Positions 1-7,600 of a stretch of 12,764 nucleotides of DNA are shown here, piece after piece. Position 1 is the stretch's first letter; each line of letters opens with the position of its first letter. A program made the translations under genes and the position numbers. The notes beneath the pieces were generated by a model. The model had not been told where the DNA came from and did not search any database. It saw only the letters and a list, made by a program, of their open reading frames with translations. Source of the DNA: Lachnoclostridium sp. (GTDB lineage: Bacteria > Bacillota_A > Clostridia > Lachnospirales > Lachnospiraceae); NCBI GenBank assembly GCA_015057755.1, contig SVDR01000061.1, positions 1 to 12,764 on the forward strand. The letters run 5' to 3'.

Positions 1-2
1 TA

Positions 3-1364
3 GCACTTGCGAAATCCAGAGGTTTTGTATACCCGGGTTCCGAGATTTACGGTGGTCTTGCAAATACATGGGATTATGGTAATCTTGGTGTGGAATTAAA
101 GAACAACGTAAAACGTGCATGGTGGAAGAAATTTATTCAGGAGAACCCGTACAACGTAGGTGTTGACTGTGCGATCCTTATGAATACACAGACATGGGTA
201 GCGTCCGGTCATATCGGCAGCTTCTCCGATCCGCTTATGGATTGTAAAGCTTGTAAAGAGCGTTTCCGTGCAGATAAGCTGATCGAAGATTACATGGCAG
301 AAAACGGCGTTGAAAATGCAGGCGGTATCGATGGCTGGACAAACGAGCAGATGAAAGAGTATATCGATGAGCATAACATCAACTGCCCGAGCTGCGGTAA
401 GCATGATTTCACAGACATCCGTCAGTTCAACCTGATGTTCAAGACATTCCAGGGTATTACAGAGGATGCGAAGAACGTTGTATATTTAAGACCGGAGACA
501 GCTCAGGGTATCTTCGTAAACTTCAAGAACGTTCAGAGAACATCCAGAAAGAAAGTTCCGTTCGGTATCGGCCAGGTTGGTAAATCTTTCCGTAACGAGA
601 TCACACCGGGTAACTTCACATTCCGTACACGTGAGTTCGAGCAGATGGAGTTAGAGTTCTTCTGCAAACCGGATACAGACCTTGAGTGGTTCGCATACTG
701 GAAACAGTACTGCATCGACTGGTTACAGACACTTGGTATCAAACCGGAAGAGATGCGCGTTCGTGACCATTCTCCGGAAGAGCTTTCCTTCTATAGTAAA
801 GCAACTACAGATATCGAGTTCTTATTCCCGTTCGGCTGGGGCGAGCTTTGGGGTATCGCAGACAGAACTGACTACGACTTAACACAGCACCAGAACGTAT
901 CCGGTCAGGATATGTCCTACTTCGATGATGAGAGCAAAGAGAAGTACATCCCGTACGTTATCGAGCCGTCTCTTGGTGCAGACCGTGTAACTCTTGCATT
1001 CCTTTGCGCAGCATACGATGAGGAAGAGATCAACGAGGGTGATGTAAGAACTGTTCTTCATTTCCATCCGGCGATCGCTCCGGTTAAGGTTGCTGTTCTT
1101 CCGCTTTCTAAGAAGCTCAACGAAGGCGCTGAGGCAATCTATGCTGAGCTTTCCAAGTACTACAACTGTGAGTTCGATGACAGAGGAAACATCGGTAAGA
1201 GATACAGAAGACAGGATGAGATCGGTACTCCGTTCTGCGTAACATATGATTTCGAGTCCGCAGAGGATGGCGCTGTTACAGTACGTGACAGAGACACAAT
1301 GGAGCAGGTTCGTATTCCGATCGCTGAGCTCAAGAACTACTTCGAAGAGAAGCTTGCATTCTAA
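3..1364 (+). CDS. glyS: Glycyl-tRNA synthetase, single-chain type (5' end outside window)
   Basis: Charges tRNA-Gly with glycine in the cytoplasm; a class II synthetase of the alpha2 (archaeal/eukaryotic-like) type rather than the separate alpha and beta chains of E. coli. The frame is open from base 3, so the gene enters from outside. The visible first residues read [18 protein letters not shown], the conserved N-terminal block, so only about ten residues are probably missing; 453 are visible. An ATG-like GTG at 90 is internal, not the start. Visible marks are two CxxC pairs (CKACKERF at about 231-270 and CPSCGK at about 384-401) consistent with a zinc-binding insertion, [11 protein letters not shown], the motif 2 region around [13 protein letters not shown], motif 3 EPSLGADR, and a C-terminal anticodon-binding domain starting near [11 protein letters not shown]. 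Codons are strongly biased (Phe almost all TTC), as expected for a highly expressed gene. A terminator follows directly. Identification is very secure. Confidence 0.98.
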   Translation, partial: ALAKSRGFVYPGSEIYGGLANTWDYGNLGVELKNNVKRAWWKKFIQENPYNVGVDCAILMNTQTWVASGHIGSFSDPLMDCKACKERFRADKLIEDYMAENGVENAGGIDGWTNEQMKEYIDEHNINCPSCGKHDFTDIRQFNLMFKTFQGITEDAKNVVYLRPETAQGIFVNFKNVQRTSRKKVPFGIGQVGKSFRNEITPGNFTFRTREFEQMELEFFCKPDTDLEWFAYWKQYCIDWLQTLGIKPEEMRVRDHSPEELSFYSKATTDIEFLFPFGWGELWGIADRTDYDLTQHQNVSGQDMSYFDDESKEKYIPYVIEPSLGADRVTLAFLCAAYDEEEINEGDVRTVLHFHPAIAPVKVAVLPLSKKLNEGAEAIYAELSKYYNCEFDDRGNIGKRYRRQDEIGTPFCVTYDFESAEDGAVTVRDRDTMEQVRIPIAELKNYFEEKLAF

Positions 1365-1380
1365 TTAATTTATGAATTTT

Positions 1381-1423
1381 AAAGGGGAGGCCATGGAGGA
1401 TTTCTATTTGGTCTTCCCTTTTT
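1381..1423 (+). terminator. Rho-independent terminator after glyS
   Basis: AAAGGGGAGGCC (1381-1392) pairs with GGTCTTCCCTTT (1410-1421) over 12 positions, two of them G-U, with a 17-base loop. The right arm runs into a T-tract (1419-1423). It begins 16 bases after the glyS stop. The loop is long and the T-tract is short, so termination may be partial. That would let glyS transcription reach maf, for which I see no clear promoter of its own. Confidence 0.7.
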
Positions 1424-1441
1424 GAGCCGAAAGAGGATAAT

Positions 1442-2020
1442 ATGGATTTCAAAAAAATAGTATTGGCTTCCGCTTCACCGAGACGTTTGGAACTTCTCAG
1501 ACAGATCGGAATTGAGCCGGAGGTGATTGTCAGCCATGTGGAAGAGGTTGTGACGTCCACAGTACCGGGCGAAGTTGTGATGGAGCTTTCCAGACAAAAG
1601 GCAGAAGATGTTGCAAAAGACCAGAAAGCAGGAACTCTGGTGATCGGATCTGATACAGTCGTGGCTGTAGACGGAAAGATTTTAGGAAAGCCGCATGATC
1701 ACGAAGAAGCTGCAGAAATGATCCGTAGCATTGAAGGTCGCGCCCATCAGGTTTATACCGGCGTTTGCATGGTATTGAAAGGGGAAAACGGAGCAGAAGA
1801 TACGGTTTGCAATTTCTTCGATGCGACAGACGTAGAAGTGTATCCGATGACAGAGGGCGAGATTCTGGAGTACGCAAACAGCGAGGAGCCAATGGACAAA
1901 GCAGGAGCGTACGCCGTTCAAGGATTCTTCGGACGCTATATTAAAGGTCTCAAGGGTTCCTATGCCAATGTGATGGGACTTCCGATCAGTATGGTATATC
2001 AGGAGATGAAAAAGTTATGA
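1442..2020 (+). CDS. maf: Maf family nucleoside triphosphate pyrophosphatase
   Basis: House-cleaning enzyme that hydrolyses non-canonical or excess nucleoside triphosphates to monophosphates; the family is linked to septum formation in Bacillus. The protein is 192 residues, the usual length. The N-terminal signature ASASPRRLELL spans residues 9-19 (S-x-S-x-R-R, triphosphate binding). The catalytic block IGSDTVVAVDGKILGKP spans about 68-84, DKAGAYAVQG 152-161, and the C-terminal block GSYANVMGLP 172-181. This pattern fits the dTTP/UTP pyrophosphatase subgroup (YhdE-like), but substrate preference is inferred. AAAGAGG just upstream of the ATG is the ribosome binding site. The stop overlaps the start of the HAD gene in ATGA, so the two are translationally coupled. 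The sequence shows no link here to the mreBCD/radC cluster that often neighbours maf. Confidence 0.95.
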   Translation: MDFKKIVLASASPRRLELLRQIGIEPEVIVSHVEEVVTSTVPGEVVMELSRQKAEDVAKDQKAGTLVIGSDTVVAVDGKILGKPHDHEEAAEMIRSIEGRAHQVYTGVCMVLKGENGAEDTVCNFFDATDVEVYPMTEGEILEYANSEEPMDKAGAYAVQGFFGRYIKGLKGSYANVMGLPISMVYQEMKKL

Positions 2021-2844
2021 TAAAATTAATCGCATCAGATGTAGACGGAACTCTCGTGGTGGACGGTTCCAGCTCCCTGCATCCGGAGCTTTATGAAGTG
2101 ATCCACAAATTAAAAGAACAGGGAATCGCATTTGCAGGAGCCAGCGGAAGACCGGTTGGCAGCATGAAGCATATTTTCGGACCGGTTCTTGAAGATGTTT
2201 ATCTGATCGCAGGAAACGGCTATTACCTGGATTACGAGGGAAAAAAGAAATTCTTTACAGATTTTGATAAAAGGCTGGCAGCACAAATTGCAGAAGATAT
2301 GTACGCAGCAGGCATGCAGGTTATGTTTGACGCGGCTGACTGTGTGTATACACAGTCCAAAGACCAGAAATTTATCGACTGGATCGAAAAAGGATACCGT
2401 AACAAAGTTGTTCAGGTGGAAAACATCTTGGAGTTGGATGATACGATTCTGAAAGTAGCCGGCTGTATCATGGATGGCGTTCCGGAAGAAGTGGCTGAGT
2501 TCCTGAAAGAGAAATACGGAAAGCAGTGCAAAGTAACATTCGCAGGACACCAGTGGGTGGATGTGTTTGATCCGGCTTTGAGCAAAGGTGTCGCATTGAA
2601 AACTCTTCAGGAAGAGCTTGGAATCCTTCCGGAGGAAACCATGGTCTTCGGAGACCAGATGAACGATATGGAAATGTTAGAGCAGGCATATTACAGCTTT
2701 GCAGTGGCCAATGCCCGCGCAGAAGTGAAAGAGGCGGCAAGATTTATGGCAGATTCCAATGTGAATCAGGGACCGCTGAAGATTTTGAAGCTGCTGTTGG
2801 AAGCAAATTTCTGTGAATTGGGAGCGAAATGTGATAGAATATAA
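2017..2844 (+). CDS. Cof-type HAD-IIB family sugar/nucleotide phosphatase
   Basis: Predicted cytoplasmic Mg-dependent phosphatase acting on small phosphorylated metabolites; the exact substrate cannot be read from sequence. The 275-residue length is typical of Cof/YwpJ-like enzymes. HAD motif I is DVDGTL (nucleophile D8, acid/base D10). Motif II is the serine of GASGRP (S43), motif III is K190 in ALSKGVALKTL, and motif IV is GDQMNDMEM at 212-220. The region between motifs II and III (about 85-185) is the IIB cap domain. The start ATG overlaps the maf stop (ATGA), giving a two-gene unit with maf. A perfect TATAAT at 2840-2845 straddles its stop codon and probably belongs to the next gene. Family assignment is secure; a gene symbol would be a guess. 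Confidence 0.93.
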   Translation: MIKLIASDVDGTLVVDGSSSLHPELYEVIHKLKEQGIAFAGASGRPVGSMKHIFGPVLEDVYLIAGNGYYLDYEGKKKFFTDFDKRLAAQIAEDMYAAGMQVMFDAADCVYTQSKDQKFIDWIEKGYRNKVVQVENILELDDTILKVAGCIMDGVPEEVAEFLKEKYGKQCKVTFAGHQWVDVFDPALSKGVALKTLQEELGILPEETMVFGDQMNDMEMLEQAYYSFAVANARAEVKEAARFMADSNVNQGPLKILKLLLEANFCELGAKCDRI

Positions 2845-2845
2845 T
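2818..2845 (+). promoter_or_regulatory. Candidate sigma-A promoter for the foldase lipoprotein gene
   Basis: TATAAT at 2840-2845 is a perfect -10 element. TTGGGA at 2818-2823 matches four of six -35 positions with a 16-base spacer. It sits in the 3' end of the HAD gene and would give a leader of about 40 bases before the lipoprotein ATG. No terminator separates the two genes, so read-through from maf-HAD is also likely. Confidence 0.45.
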
Positions 2846-2892
2846 CTGCGAATGATATTGAAGCAGATATATTTAGAATAGAGGAAGTTTGC

Positions 2893-3873
2893 ATGATAAA
2901 GAATAAGAGGTTTTGGCGTGCCAGCCTGGCTTGTGCGGCGGCGGTCGCGATGTTGTCTGGATGCAGTGTTGCGGAGACATTGACTCCGATTGGAAAAGAA
3001 GAACGGGAATATGGGAAAGCGGAGACGATGGTCATTCTCTCGACAGAGCGTCTGCGATATGAAGAGGTATATACAGAGGAACTGTGGAGTGCTGCTGTGG
3101 ATGATAAGGGGACTCCGTTTGAAACAGTTTTGTTGTCGCAGGTTCATGATTTCCTGATCGAATTAAAGACGATGAGCAATATGGCGAGGGATCAGAAAAT
3201 TGAGCTGACCAGTTTGGAAAAGGATCTGGTTAAGGATGCTGCGGAACGGTATTTTGATGCATTGGGAAGCAGTCATGCAGCGGAATTTGAATTGACGAAA
3301 GAACAAGTGAGTACATTGTATACAGATTATTGTCTTGCTGAGAGGCTGGTGGACCACTTGACGGGAAGTGCAAATCTGGAGGTCAGTGACAGTGAGGCGA
3401 AAGTCATTGAAGTTGCCCAGATTGAAGTTTCGACTGCAGATATGGCAGCGGAAGTTTTGGCAAAGGTCTTGGAAGACGGTGCGGATTTTTATGCGATTGC
3501 CAATGAGTATTCAGAGTCGGAAGAAATGAAAAAACAGCTTACTTATGGGCTCATGGGGAAAGAATACGAATCGGCTGCGTATGGTCTGGAAATGAGAGAA
3601 ATAAGCGGGATTGTTGCTGATTCCGGGAAATATTATATTCTGAAGTGCATCAATGATTATGATGAGGAAGCTACCAGACTTCGCAAGGAGGAAATGATCC
3701 AGGAGAAGAAAAATGAAGCATTCCATACATCTTATCAGATGTACAAATCGGACCACCCGCTGACAGGGGATAAGGAGTTCTGGGATTCGCTGGAACTTGA
3801 TGCAGGACCTCTGGCGGAAGCGGATTTTTTTGAGATTTATGATGCGGTCTTTATGGGCAGTCATGAAGATTAA
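2893..3873 (+). CDS. Lipoprotein related to PrsA/SurA-type foldases, degenerate parvulin-like domain
   Basis: Predicted membrane-anchored extracytoplasmic protein of 326 residues. The N-terminus is a lipoprotein signal peptide: basic start (MIKNKRFWR), hydrophobic stretch at about 10-20, and lipobox LSGC with lipidated C24. Residues about 75-160 look helical like a SurA/PrsA N-domain. Residues about 172-255 resemble a parvulin fold: GADFYAIANEYSES corresponds to the usual G-x-DF-x-x-LA-x-x-YS segment, and REISGIVADSGKYYILKC corresponds to the end of the domain. However, the usual ArHIL histidine is replaced (AQIEV) and the GGdLG-type loop is absent, so prolyl isomerase activity is doubtful and a chaperone-only role is an inference. 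The C-terminal part is a charged helix. Its codons (frequent TTT, TTG, GGG, GGA) are less biased than those of glyS. RBS GAGGAAG precedes the ATG. A terminator follows. Confidence 0.75.
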   Translation: MIKNKRFWRASLACAAAVAMLSGCSVAETLTPIGKEEREYGKAETMVILSTERLRYEEVYTEELWSAAVDDKGTPFETVLLSQVHDFLIELKTMSNMARDQKIELTSLEKDLVKDAAERYFDALGSSHAAEFELTKEQVSTLYTDYCLAERLVDHLTGSANLEVSDSEAKVIEVAQIEVSTADMAAEVLAKVLEDGADFYAIANEYSESEEMKKQLTYGLMGKEYESAAYGLEMREISGIVADSGKYYILKCINDYDEEATRLRKEEMIQEKKNEAFHTSYQMYKSDHPLTGDKEFWDSLELDAGPLAEADFFEIYDAVFMGSHED

Positions 3874-3881
3874 TTGGAAGG

Positions 3882-3908
3882 AAAGTCGGTCTTTTTGATC
3901 GGCTTTTT
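3882..3908 (+). terminator. Rho-independent terminator after the lipoprotein gene
   Basis: AAAGTCG (3882-3888) pairs with CGGCTTT (3900-3906), with one G-U pair and an 11-base loop. A T-tract at 3904-3908 continues the right arm. It starts 8 bases after the stop codon. The stem is short but placement and T-tract are typical. Confidence 0.7.
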
Positions 3909-3909
3909 C

Positions 3910-3938
3910 TTGTATAATTCTTCCATCTGGTGTACAAT
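3910..3938 (+). promoter_or_regulatory. Candidate promoter for the 165-residue unknown gene
   Basis: TACAAT at 3933-3938 is a good -10 and TTGTAT at 3910-3915 a weak -35 (three of six), with a 17-base spacer. A second possible -10, a perfect TATAAT at 3913-3918, overlaps the weak -35. It has no good -35 because the preceding bases are the terminator. Either would start transcription between terminator and RBS, so the downstream gene is likely an independent unit. Confidence 0.45.
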
Positions 3939-3968
3939 TAAGGTTGGAGACTTGAAGGAGGAACTCAT

Positions 3969-4466
3969 ATGGTAGCGTTAAAGATTGAGGAACAGAAAGC
4001 GTTTACATCCGGCTTATTTTTGGGCGATTTATTCGACCGGTTTTTAGTGAGGGAAGTGAACATTACCACGTTCAACAGCTTCACGATCGACGGTCGTGTC
4101 CGTCACGGATATTATTCCGATGAAGAGCTGGAGGAGAACCAGATTGAGGAATTCTCTGCGTGGAAAGTGCTCAAACCGTTCTGTTTTTCTTTGATCAAAG
4201 GAAAACGTTTGCCGGAGAGTTTCCGAATCGTATTTATGCTTTCGCCTGATGGAAAAGAGAGATTCGTGGAAAACTATGTACCGGGGATGTCTCCGGATTC
4301 GGTTGGAGGTCTTTATCTGAACGTCCTGTATGAAAATAATGAGATGACGGTCGTAACAGGCACATCGCTGAATATTTTCACGATGGATAAGACCCTGGAG
4401 CGGGAGTGGGACGAGAGTGTCAAAGAGTTTCTGAAAAAACATGATGTTGCGTGCAGTGAAAAGTAG
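3969..4466 (+). CDS. Conserved hypothetical protein, probably DUF5721 family
   Basis: A 165-residue soluble protein with no signal peptide, no membrane segment and no catalytic motif that I recognise. From memory it resembles a Lachnospiraceae-restricted family labelled DUF5721; that label is recall, not a search. Visible features are a VRHGYYSDEELEE segment at about 44-56, a central KPFCFSLIKGKRLPESFRIV region, and alternating hydrophobic residues suggesting a beta-rich fold (VVTGTSLNIFT near 129-139). The C-terminus EFLKKHDVACSEK is charged. The start has a near-perfect AGGAGG (3956-3961) with a 7-base spacer. It lies 37 bases upstream of the peptidase start at 4504 and shares its direction, so co-transcription with the peptidase is likely. 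No function is assigned. Confidence 0.8.
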   Translation: MVALKIEEQKAFTSGLFLGDLFDRFLVREVNITTFNSFTIDGRVRHGYYSDEELEENQIEEFSAWKVLKPFCFSLIKGKRLPESFRIVFMLSPDGKERFVENYVPGMSPDSVGGLYLNVLYENNEMTVVTGTSLNIFTMDKTLEREWDESVKEFLKKHDVACSEK

Positions 4467-4485
4467 TATCACACTGAACAAAATG

Positions 4486-4492
4486 AAAGGGG
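4486..4492 (+). promoter_or_regulatory. Ribosome binding site deciding the M3 peptidase start
   Basis: AAAGGGG lies 11 bases before the ATG at 4504. It supports that start rather than the in-frame ATG codons at 4441 or 4444, which lie inside the upstream gene without a good Shine-Dalgarno. It also argues against ATG 4483, which overlaps this site. Residues from 4504 (MVKFADLQYVRP) match the usual N-terminus of the family as I recall it. Confidence 0.65.
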
Positions 4493-4503
4493 TAAATAAT
4501 ATC

Positions 4504-6186
4504 ATGGTAAAATTTGCAGATCTTCAGTATGTTCGCCCGGATATGGACGCAGCGATGGACAGAGTAAAGGCTGACATCGAGACATTAAAAAATGCAAAAA
4601 CTTACGAGGAATTTAAAAACGCATATATGGATTATGTGCAGACAGATATCGAACTGTCAACTTCTCAGAAGGTTGTTCATGTCCGCAACACGATCAATAT
4701 GCTTGATGAATATTATGCGGCAGAAAATGCATTCTTCAATGCAAATATGCCGAAGTACGGAATCGTTGTAAAAGAGATGGGATCCGTGATCCTGAATTCT
4801 CCGTTCAAAAAGGATTTTGAAGAGGAATTCGGTTCCATTATTATCCAGAATATGGAAGCACAGCAGCTTTTATCCAGCGAAGCAGTGGTAGACGATATGG
4901 TAAAAGAGGCAGATCTTGCAAACCTGTACTCCAAAACAGTGGCAGCTGCTTCCATCGAATTCAATGGTGAGATGTGCACGACTTACGGTCTTTTAAAGCA
5001 TATGAAGAGCACAGACCGTGAGATTCGTAAGGGCGCATTCCAGGCATGGGCGGCTCTTTATGAGTCCATTGCTCCGAAGGTAGATGAGATTTATTCCGAA
5101 TTAGTAAAGATTCGCGTTGGTATGGCGAAGAAGCTTGGCTTCGAAAGCTTTACACCGATGGGTTACTTAAAACGCCGCAGATTTGACTATACACCGGAAC
5201 AGCTGGAAGTATTCCGCAAACAGGTACGTGAAGTAATCGTTCCGGTTTGTGCGAAGTTATATGACAGAAGAAGAGAAGCGCTTGGTATCGATAAGCTTTA
5301 CTATTATGATGAGTCTATCTCCAGTCCGGACGGCAATGCAGTTCCGATCGGCGACCGTGATTACATGGTAGGAAAAGCACAGGAGATGTACCGTGAGTTG
5401 GCTCCGGAAGCAGGTGAGTTCTTTGATTTTATGGTTGAGTATGATCTGTTTGATCTTGTGACGAAGCCGGGCAAACGTGTTGGCGGTTACTGCACATTCC
5501 TTCCGCAGTACCATGCACCGTTTATTTTCTCCAACTTCAACGGAACCTATGCGGACGTAAATGTTCTCACACACGAGGCAGGTCATGCTTTTGCAGGCTT
5601 TACAGCAGCAAAATTCCAGAAGATTCCGGAACTGTTCCATTCCACAAGCGAGATCAACGAAATGCATGCGATGGCAATGGAGCTCTGGACTTATCCGTGG
5701 ATGGAGAGTTTCTTCGGAGAAAAGGCAGACGATTACAGAAAAGACCATCTTGCAGATGCTCTGATGGGCATTCCGTATCTGGTGAGTGTTGACGAGTTCC
5801 AGCACAGAGTATATGAGAATCCGGATATGACTCCGATGGAGTGGAGAGCTGCATGGCATGAGATTGAGAAAGAGTACATGCCGTGGAGAGCATATGACGG
5901 AAATGAGTTCTTAGAGCAGGGCGGTTTCTGGATGCAGAAACAGCACATCTTCCTCTACCCGTTCTACTATGTAGAGTATGCGATGGCTCAGATCGGTGCA
6001 TTTGAGTTCTATACACAGATGAGCAAAGACCGCAAGGCAGCATGGGACAACTACTACAAGCTTTGCCAGGCAGGCGGTTCTATGGGCTACTTCAAACTTC
6101 TTGAGTACTGCAACCTTCACAACGTATTACAGGAGGGTTCTGTAAAAGAGGCTCTGACAGCTGTATTTGAGGAACTTGGCGTATAA
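4504..6186 (+). CDS. M3 family oligoendopeptidase (zinc metallopeptidase)
   Basis: Cytoplasmic zinc peptidase that cleaves oligopeptides, supplying amino acids from imported or turned-over peptides. The product is 560 residues from the chosen start. The zinc site is HEAGH at 357-361 (H357, E358, H361). The third ligand is probably E386 in SEINEMH, 25 residues after H361 as expected for M3 enzymes. The C-terminal block around YPFYYVEYAMAQ carries the tyrosine-rich substrate-binding segment of the family. The length and SEINEMHAMAMELW context fit the oligoendopeptidase branch distinct from classic PepF (about 600 residues), so I give no symbol. The frame stays open upstream to 4441, but the RBS supports 4504. 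Codon bias is strong, suggesting high expression. The gene follows the unknown 165-residue gene and precedes a transporter. Confidence 0.93.
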   Translation: MVKFADLQYVRPDMDAAMDRVKADIETLKNAKTYEEFKNAYMDYVQTDIELSTSQKVVHVRNTINMLDEYYAAENAFFNANMPKYGIVVKEMGSVILNSPFKKDFEEEFGSIIIQNMEAQQLLSSEAVVDDMVKEADLANLYSKTVAAASIEFNGEMCTTYGLLKHMKSTDREIRKGAFQAWAALYESIAPKVDEIYSELVKIRVGMAKKLGFESFTPMGYLKRRRFDYTPEQLEVFRKQVREVIVPVCAKLYDRRREALGIDKLYYYDESISSPDGNAVPIGDRDYMVGKAQEMYRELAPEAGEFFDFMVEYDLFDLVTKPGKRVGGYCTFLPQYHAPFIFSNFNGTYADVNVLTHEAGHAFAGFTAAKFQKIPELFHSTSEINEMHAMAMELWTYPWMESFFGEKADDYRKDHLADALMGIPYLVSVDEFQHRVYENPDMTPMEWRAAWHEIEKEYMPWRAYDGNEFLEQGGFWMQKQHIFLYPFYYVEYAMAQIGAFEFYTQMSKDRKAAWDNYYKLCQAGGSMGYFKLLEYCNLHNVLQEGSVKEALTAVFEELGV

Positions 6187-6198
6187 AAACTGATAAAA

Positions 6199-6221
6199 GG
6201 GAGAGTCGGTCCGGCTCTCCC
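6199..6221 (+). other. Intercistronic hairpin without a U-tract
   Basis: GGGAGAGTC (6199-6207) pairs with GGCTCTCCC (6213-6221) over nine positions with one T-G wobble; the loop is 5 bases. On the + strand it is followed by TGAGGTTTCG rather than T residues, and it abuts the transporter's RBS (TGAGG, 6222-6226). On the - strand the stem is followed by CTTTTATC, a more terminator-like tail, although no - strand gene approaches from the right here. It may limit or stabilise the downstream message. Confidence 0.6.
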
Positions 6222-6233
6222 TGAGGTTTCGTT

Positions 6234-7520
6234 ATGGAGAAAAAAAGAGAAGTTTATTATGGATGGTATATCGTTGCGGTCGGATGTATTTCGCTCGCAA
6301 TGACGACCGGTGTGGTCAATAACTGTTTTAGCCAGTTTATGAAGCCGGTTTGTGAGGATATGGGCATTACCAGACAGCAGATGAGCCTGATCCAGACGGT
6401 ATTTTCCTTTTCGCAGATGTTTTTTGCCATGCTTTGGGGAAGTCTTTCCAAGAGGATTCATCTTCACAAGTCCATGTGCCTTTGTGCGATGGTGATGCCG
6501 GTCATCTATGCATGTTATGGTCTCATGCAGGAAATCTGGATGGGTTACCTGATTTCCATCGCGATCACCCCGTTCTTTTATATCATTTCCATGGCAGTAT
6601 TTAACTACATCATCGGAAATTGGTTTGTGAAGAATCGCGGTCTTGCCATTGGTCTTGCATCGATGGGAACGGGTATCGGCGGTATGGTCATGAATACTCT
6701 GAGCAGCCAGCTGATCATCCATATTGGCTGGAGAATGACTTATTTTGTTCTAGCTGCGATCATGTTTGTGCTGGTAGTTCCGCCGATGATCTTGATCGTG
6801 CGCGAGAAGCCGGAAGATAAAGGTCTGAAGCCGTATGGATGGGAAGAAGCGGAAGCTGAGCGTGCTGCACGGGAACAGGCTGCGCAGGCAGGAGGAGATC
6901 AGAGCGCTGCCCAGACAGAAAGATTTGAAGGTTACACATTTGCAGAAGCCATTCGAATGCCTGTATTCTGGGCTGTTATTTTCTGTAGTGTTAGCATGGT
7001 TGTGGCAATCATGTCCTTCTATCCGACTTTGGCACCACATTTGAGTGACTGCGGATATAGTGTGACATTCGCAGCCACAATGACTTCCATTTCTATGGGC
7101 GCTTTGGCAATTGGTAAAGTAACTCTTGGCAGAATGTTTGATAAGCTTGGAAATAGAACTGCTGTTACCATTGCGTGTCTGTGTACGCTGGCCGGAACGA
7201 TCGCCATGATTTTCTGTACCAGCCCGATTGCGTTGGTGTTCATCGTTCTGGGAGTTGGTCTTGGTTGTTCCTTTGGTGCTGTATGCATGCCGATCATCGT
7301 TCAGAATATTTTCGGTATGAAAGACTATAACTCTATTTATAGCAAGCTGACTGTGGCAACGAACCTTGGAAGTGCTCTTGCTCCGGTCATCACCGGACGT
7401 ACATATGATGTATGCGGAAGTTATGTTCCGGCGTATATTGGAGTGGCAGTACTTACGGTGATCAGTATTATTGTCCTGAGGGTGGCTTTGCCGAAAGAAA
7501 AATCTGTCACAAAGAAATAA
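6234..7520 (+). CDS. Major facilitator superfamily transporter (monocarboxylate/OFA-like)
   Basis: Predicted 12-helix inner-membrane transporter of 428 residues. Helix 1 covers about 10-35. The second half carries the classic motif A between helices 8 and 9 as GRMFDKLGNR (299-308). The first-half equivalent is weak (GSLSKRI, 69-75). The segment WFVKNRGLAIGLASMGTGIG (130-149) resembles helix 5 of oxalate/formate-type and monocarboxylate MFS carriers, which suggests an organic anion as substrate; this is inference. Helices 6 and 7 are joined by a charged cytoplasmic loop (about 190-238) with an unusual Ala/Glu/Gln-rich stretch at 204-230. The RBS TGAGG lies directly after a hairpin at 6199-6221, and no clear promoter is visible, so it may be read from the peptidase. 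A very strong terminator follows. Confidence 0.88.
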   Translation: MEKKREVYYGWYIVAVGCISLAMTTGVVNNCFSQFMKPVCEDMGITRQQMSLIQTVFSFSQMFFAMLWGSLSKRIHLHKSMCLCAMVMPVIYACYGLMQEIWMGYLISIAITPFFYIISMAVFNYIIGNWFVKNRGLAIGLASMGTGIGGMVMNTLSSQLIIHIGWRMTYFVLAAIMFVLVVPPMILIVREKPEDKGLKPYGWEEAEAERAAREQAAQAGGDQSAAQTERFEGYTFAEAIRMPVFWAVIFCSVSMVVAIMSFYPTLAPHLSDCGYSVTFAATMTSISMGALAIGKVTLGRMFDKLGNRTAVTIACLCTLAGTIAMIFCTSPIALVFIVLGVGLGCSFGAVCMPIIVQNIFGMKDYNSIYSKLTVATNLGSALAPVITGRTYDVCGSYVPAYIGVAVLTVISIIVLRVALPKEKSVTKK

Positions 7521-7529
7521 AGTGATTAC

Positions 7530-7568
7530 AAAAAGATCGTTGGAGAATGGCTCCGGCGGTCTTTTTTT
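7530..7568 (+). terminator. Strong rho-independent terminator after the MFS gene
   Basis: The left arm (7530-7545) and right arm (7551-7566) pair over 16 consecutive positions, including three T-G wobbles, with a 5-base loop AATGG. A run of seven T residues (7562-7568) completes it. This is the clearest terminator in the window. It starts 10 bases after the transporter stop. Confidence 0.92.
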
Positions 7569-7569
7569 A

Positions 7570-7578
7570 TGCTATAAT
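7570..7578 (+). promoter_or_regulatory. Extended -10 promoter for the Nudix gene
   Basis: TGCTATAAT is a perfect TGn-TATAAT extended -10, starting 2 bases after the terminator's T-run. No -35 is visible because that position lies in the terminator stem. Transcription would start near 7585, leaving a leader of about 16 bases that consists almost only of the ribosome binding site. Confidence 0.65.
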
Positions 7579-7583
7579 ACAGG

Positions 7584-7592
7584 AAAGGGAGG
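7584..7592 (+). promoter_or_regulatory. Ribosome binding site deciding the Nudix start
   Basis: AAAGGGAGG lies 8 bases before ATG 7601. An in-frame ATG at 7547 falls inside the terminator loop, upstream of the promoter, and would add 18 unlikely residues, so it is rejected as the start. Confidence 0.85.
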
Positions 7593-7600
7593 AACACAAC

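Noticed and set aside
90..92. GTG as the start of glyS
   Set aside because: The frame is open upstream to the window edge and encodes the conserved N-terminal residues of glycyl-tRNA synthetase, so the gene is simply cut by the window.
1393..1425. Ten-codon ORF after GGGGAGG between glyS and maf (MEDFYLVFPF)
   Set aside because: It lies entirely within the terminator hairpin loop and right arm, and the GGGGAGG is the left arm of the stem. It is best explained as coincidence.
5257..5859. 200-codon open frame on the - strand inside the M3 peptidase gene
   Set aside because: It is an antisense shadow of a codon-biased, well-identified gene, with no RBS and no family resemblance.
6117..6722. 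201-codon open frame on the - strand across the peptidase-transporter junction
   Set aside because: It overlaps two secure genes and the hairpin, and its His/Lys/Asp-rich product looks like reverse-frame translation of a membrane protein gene.
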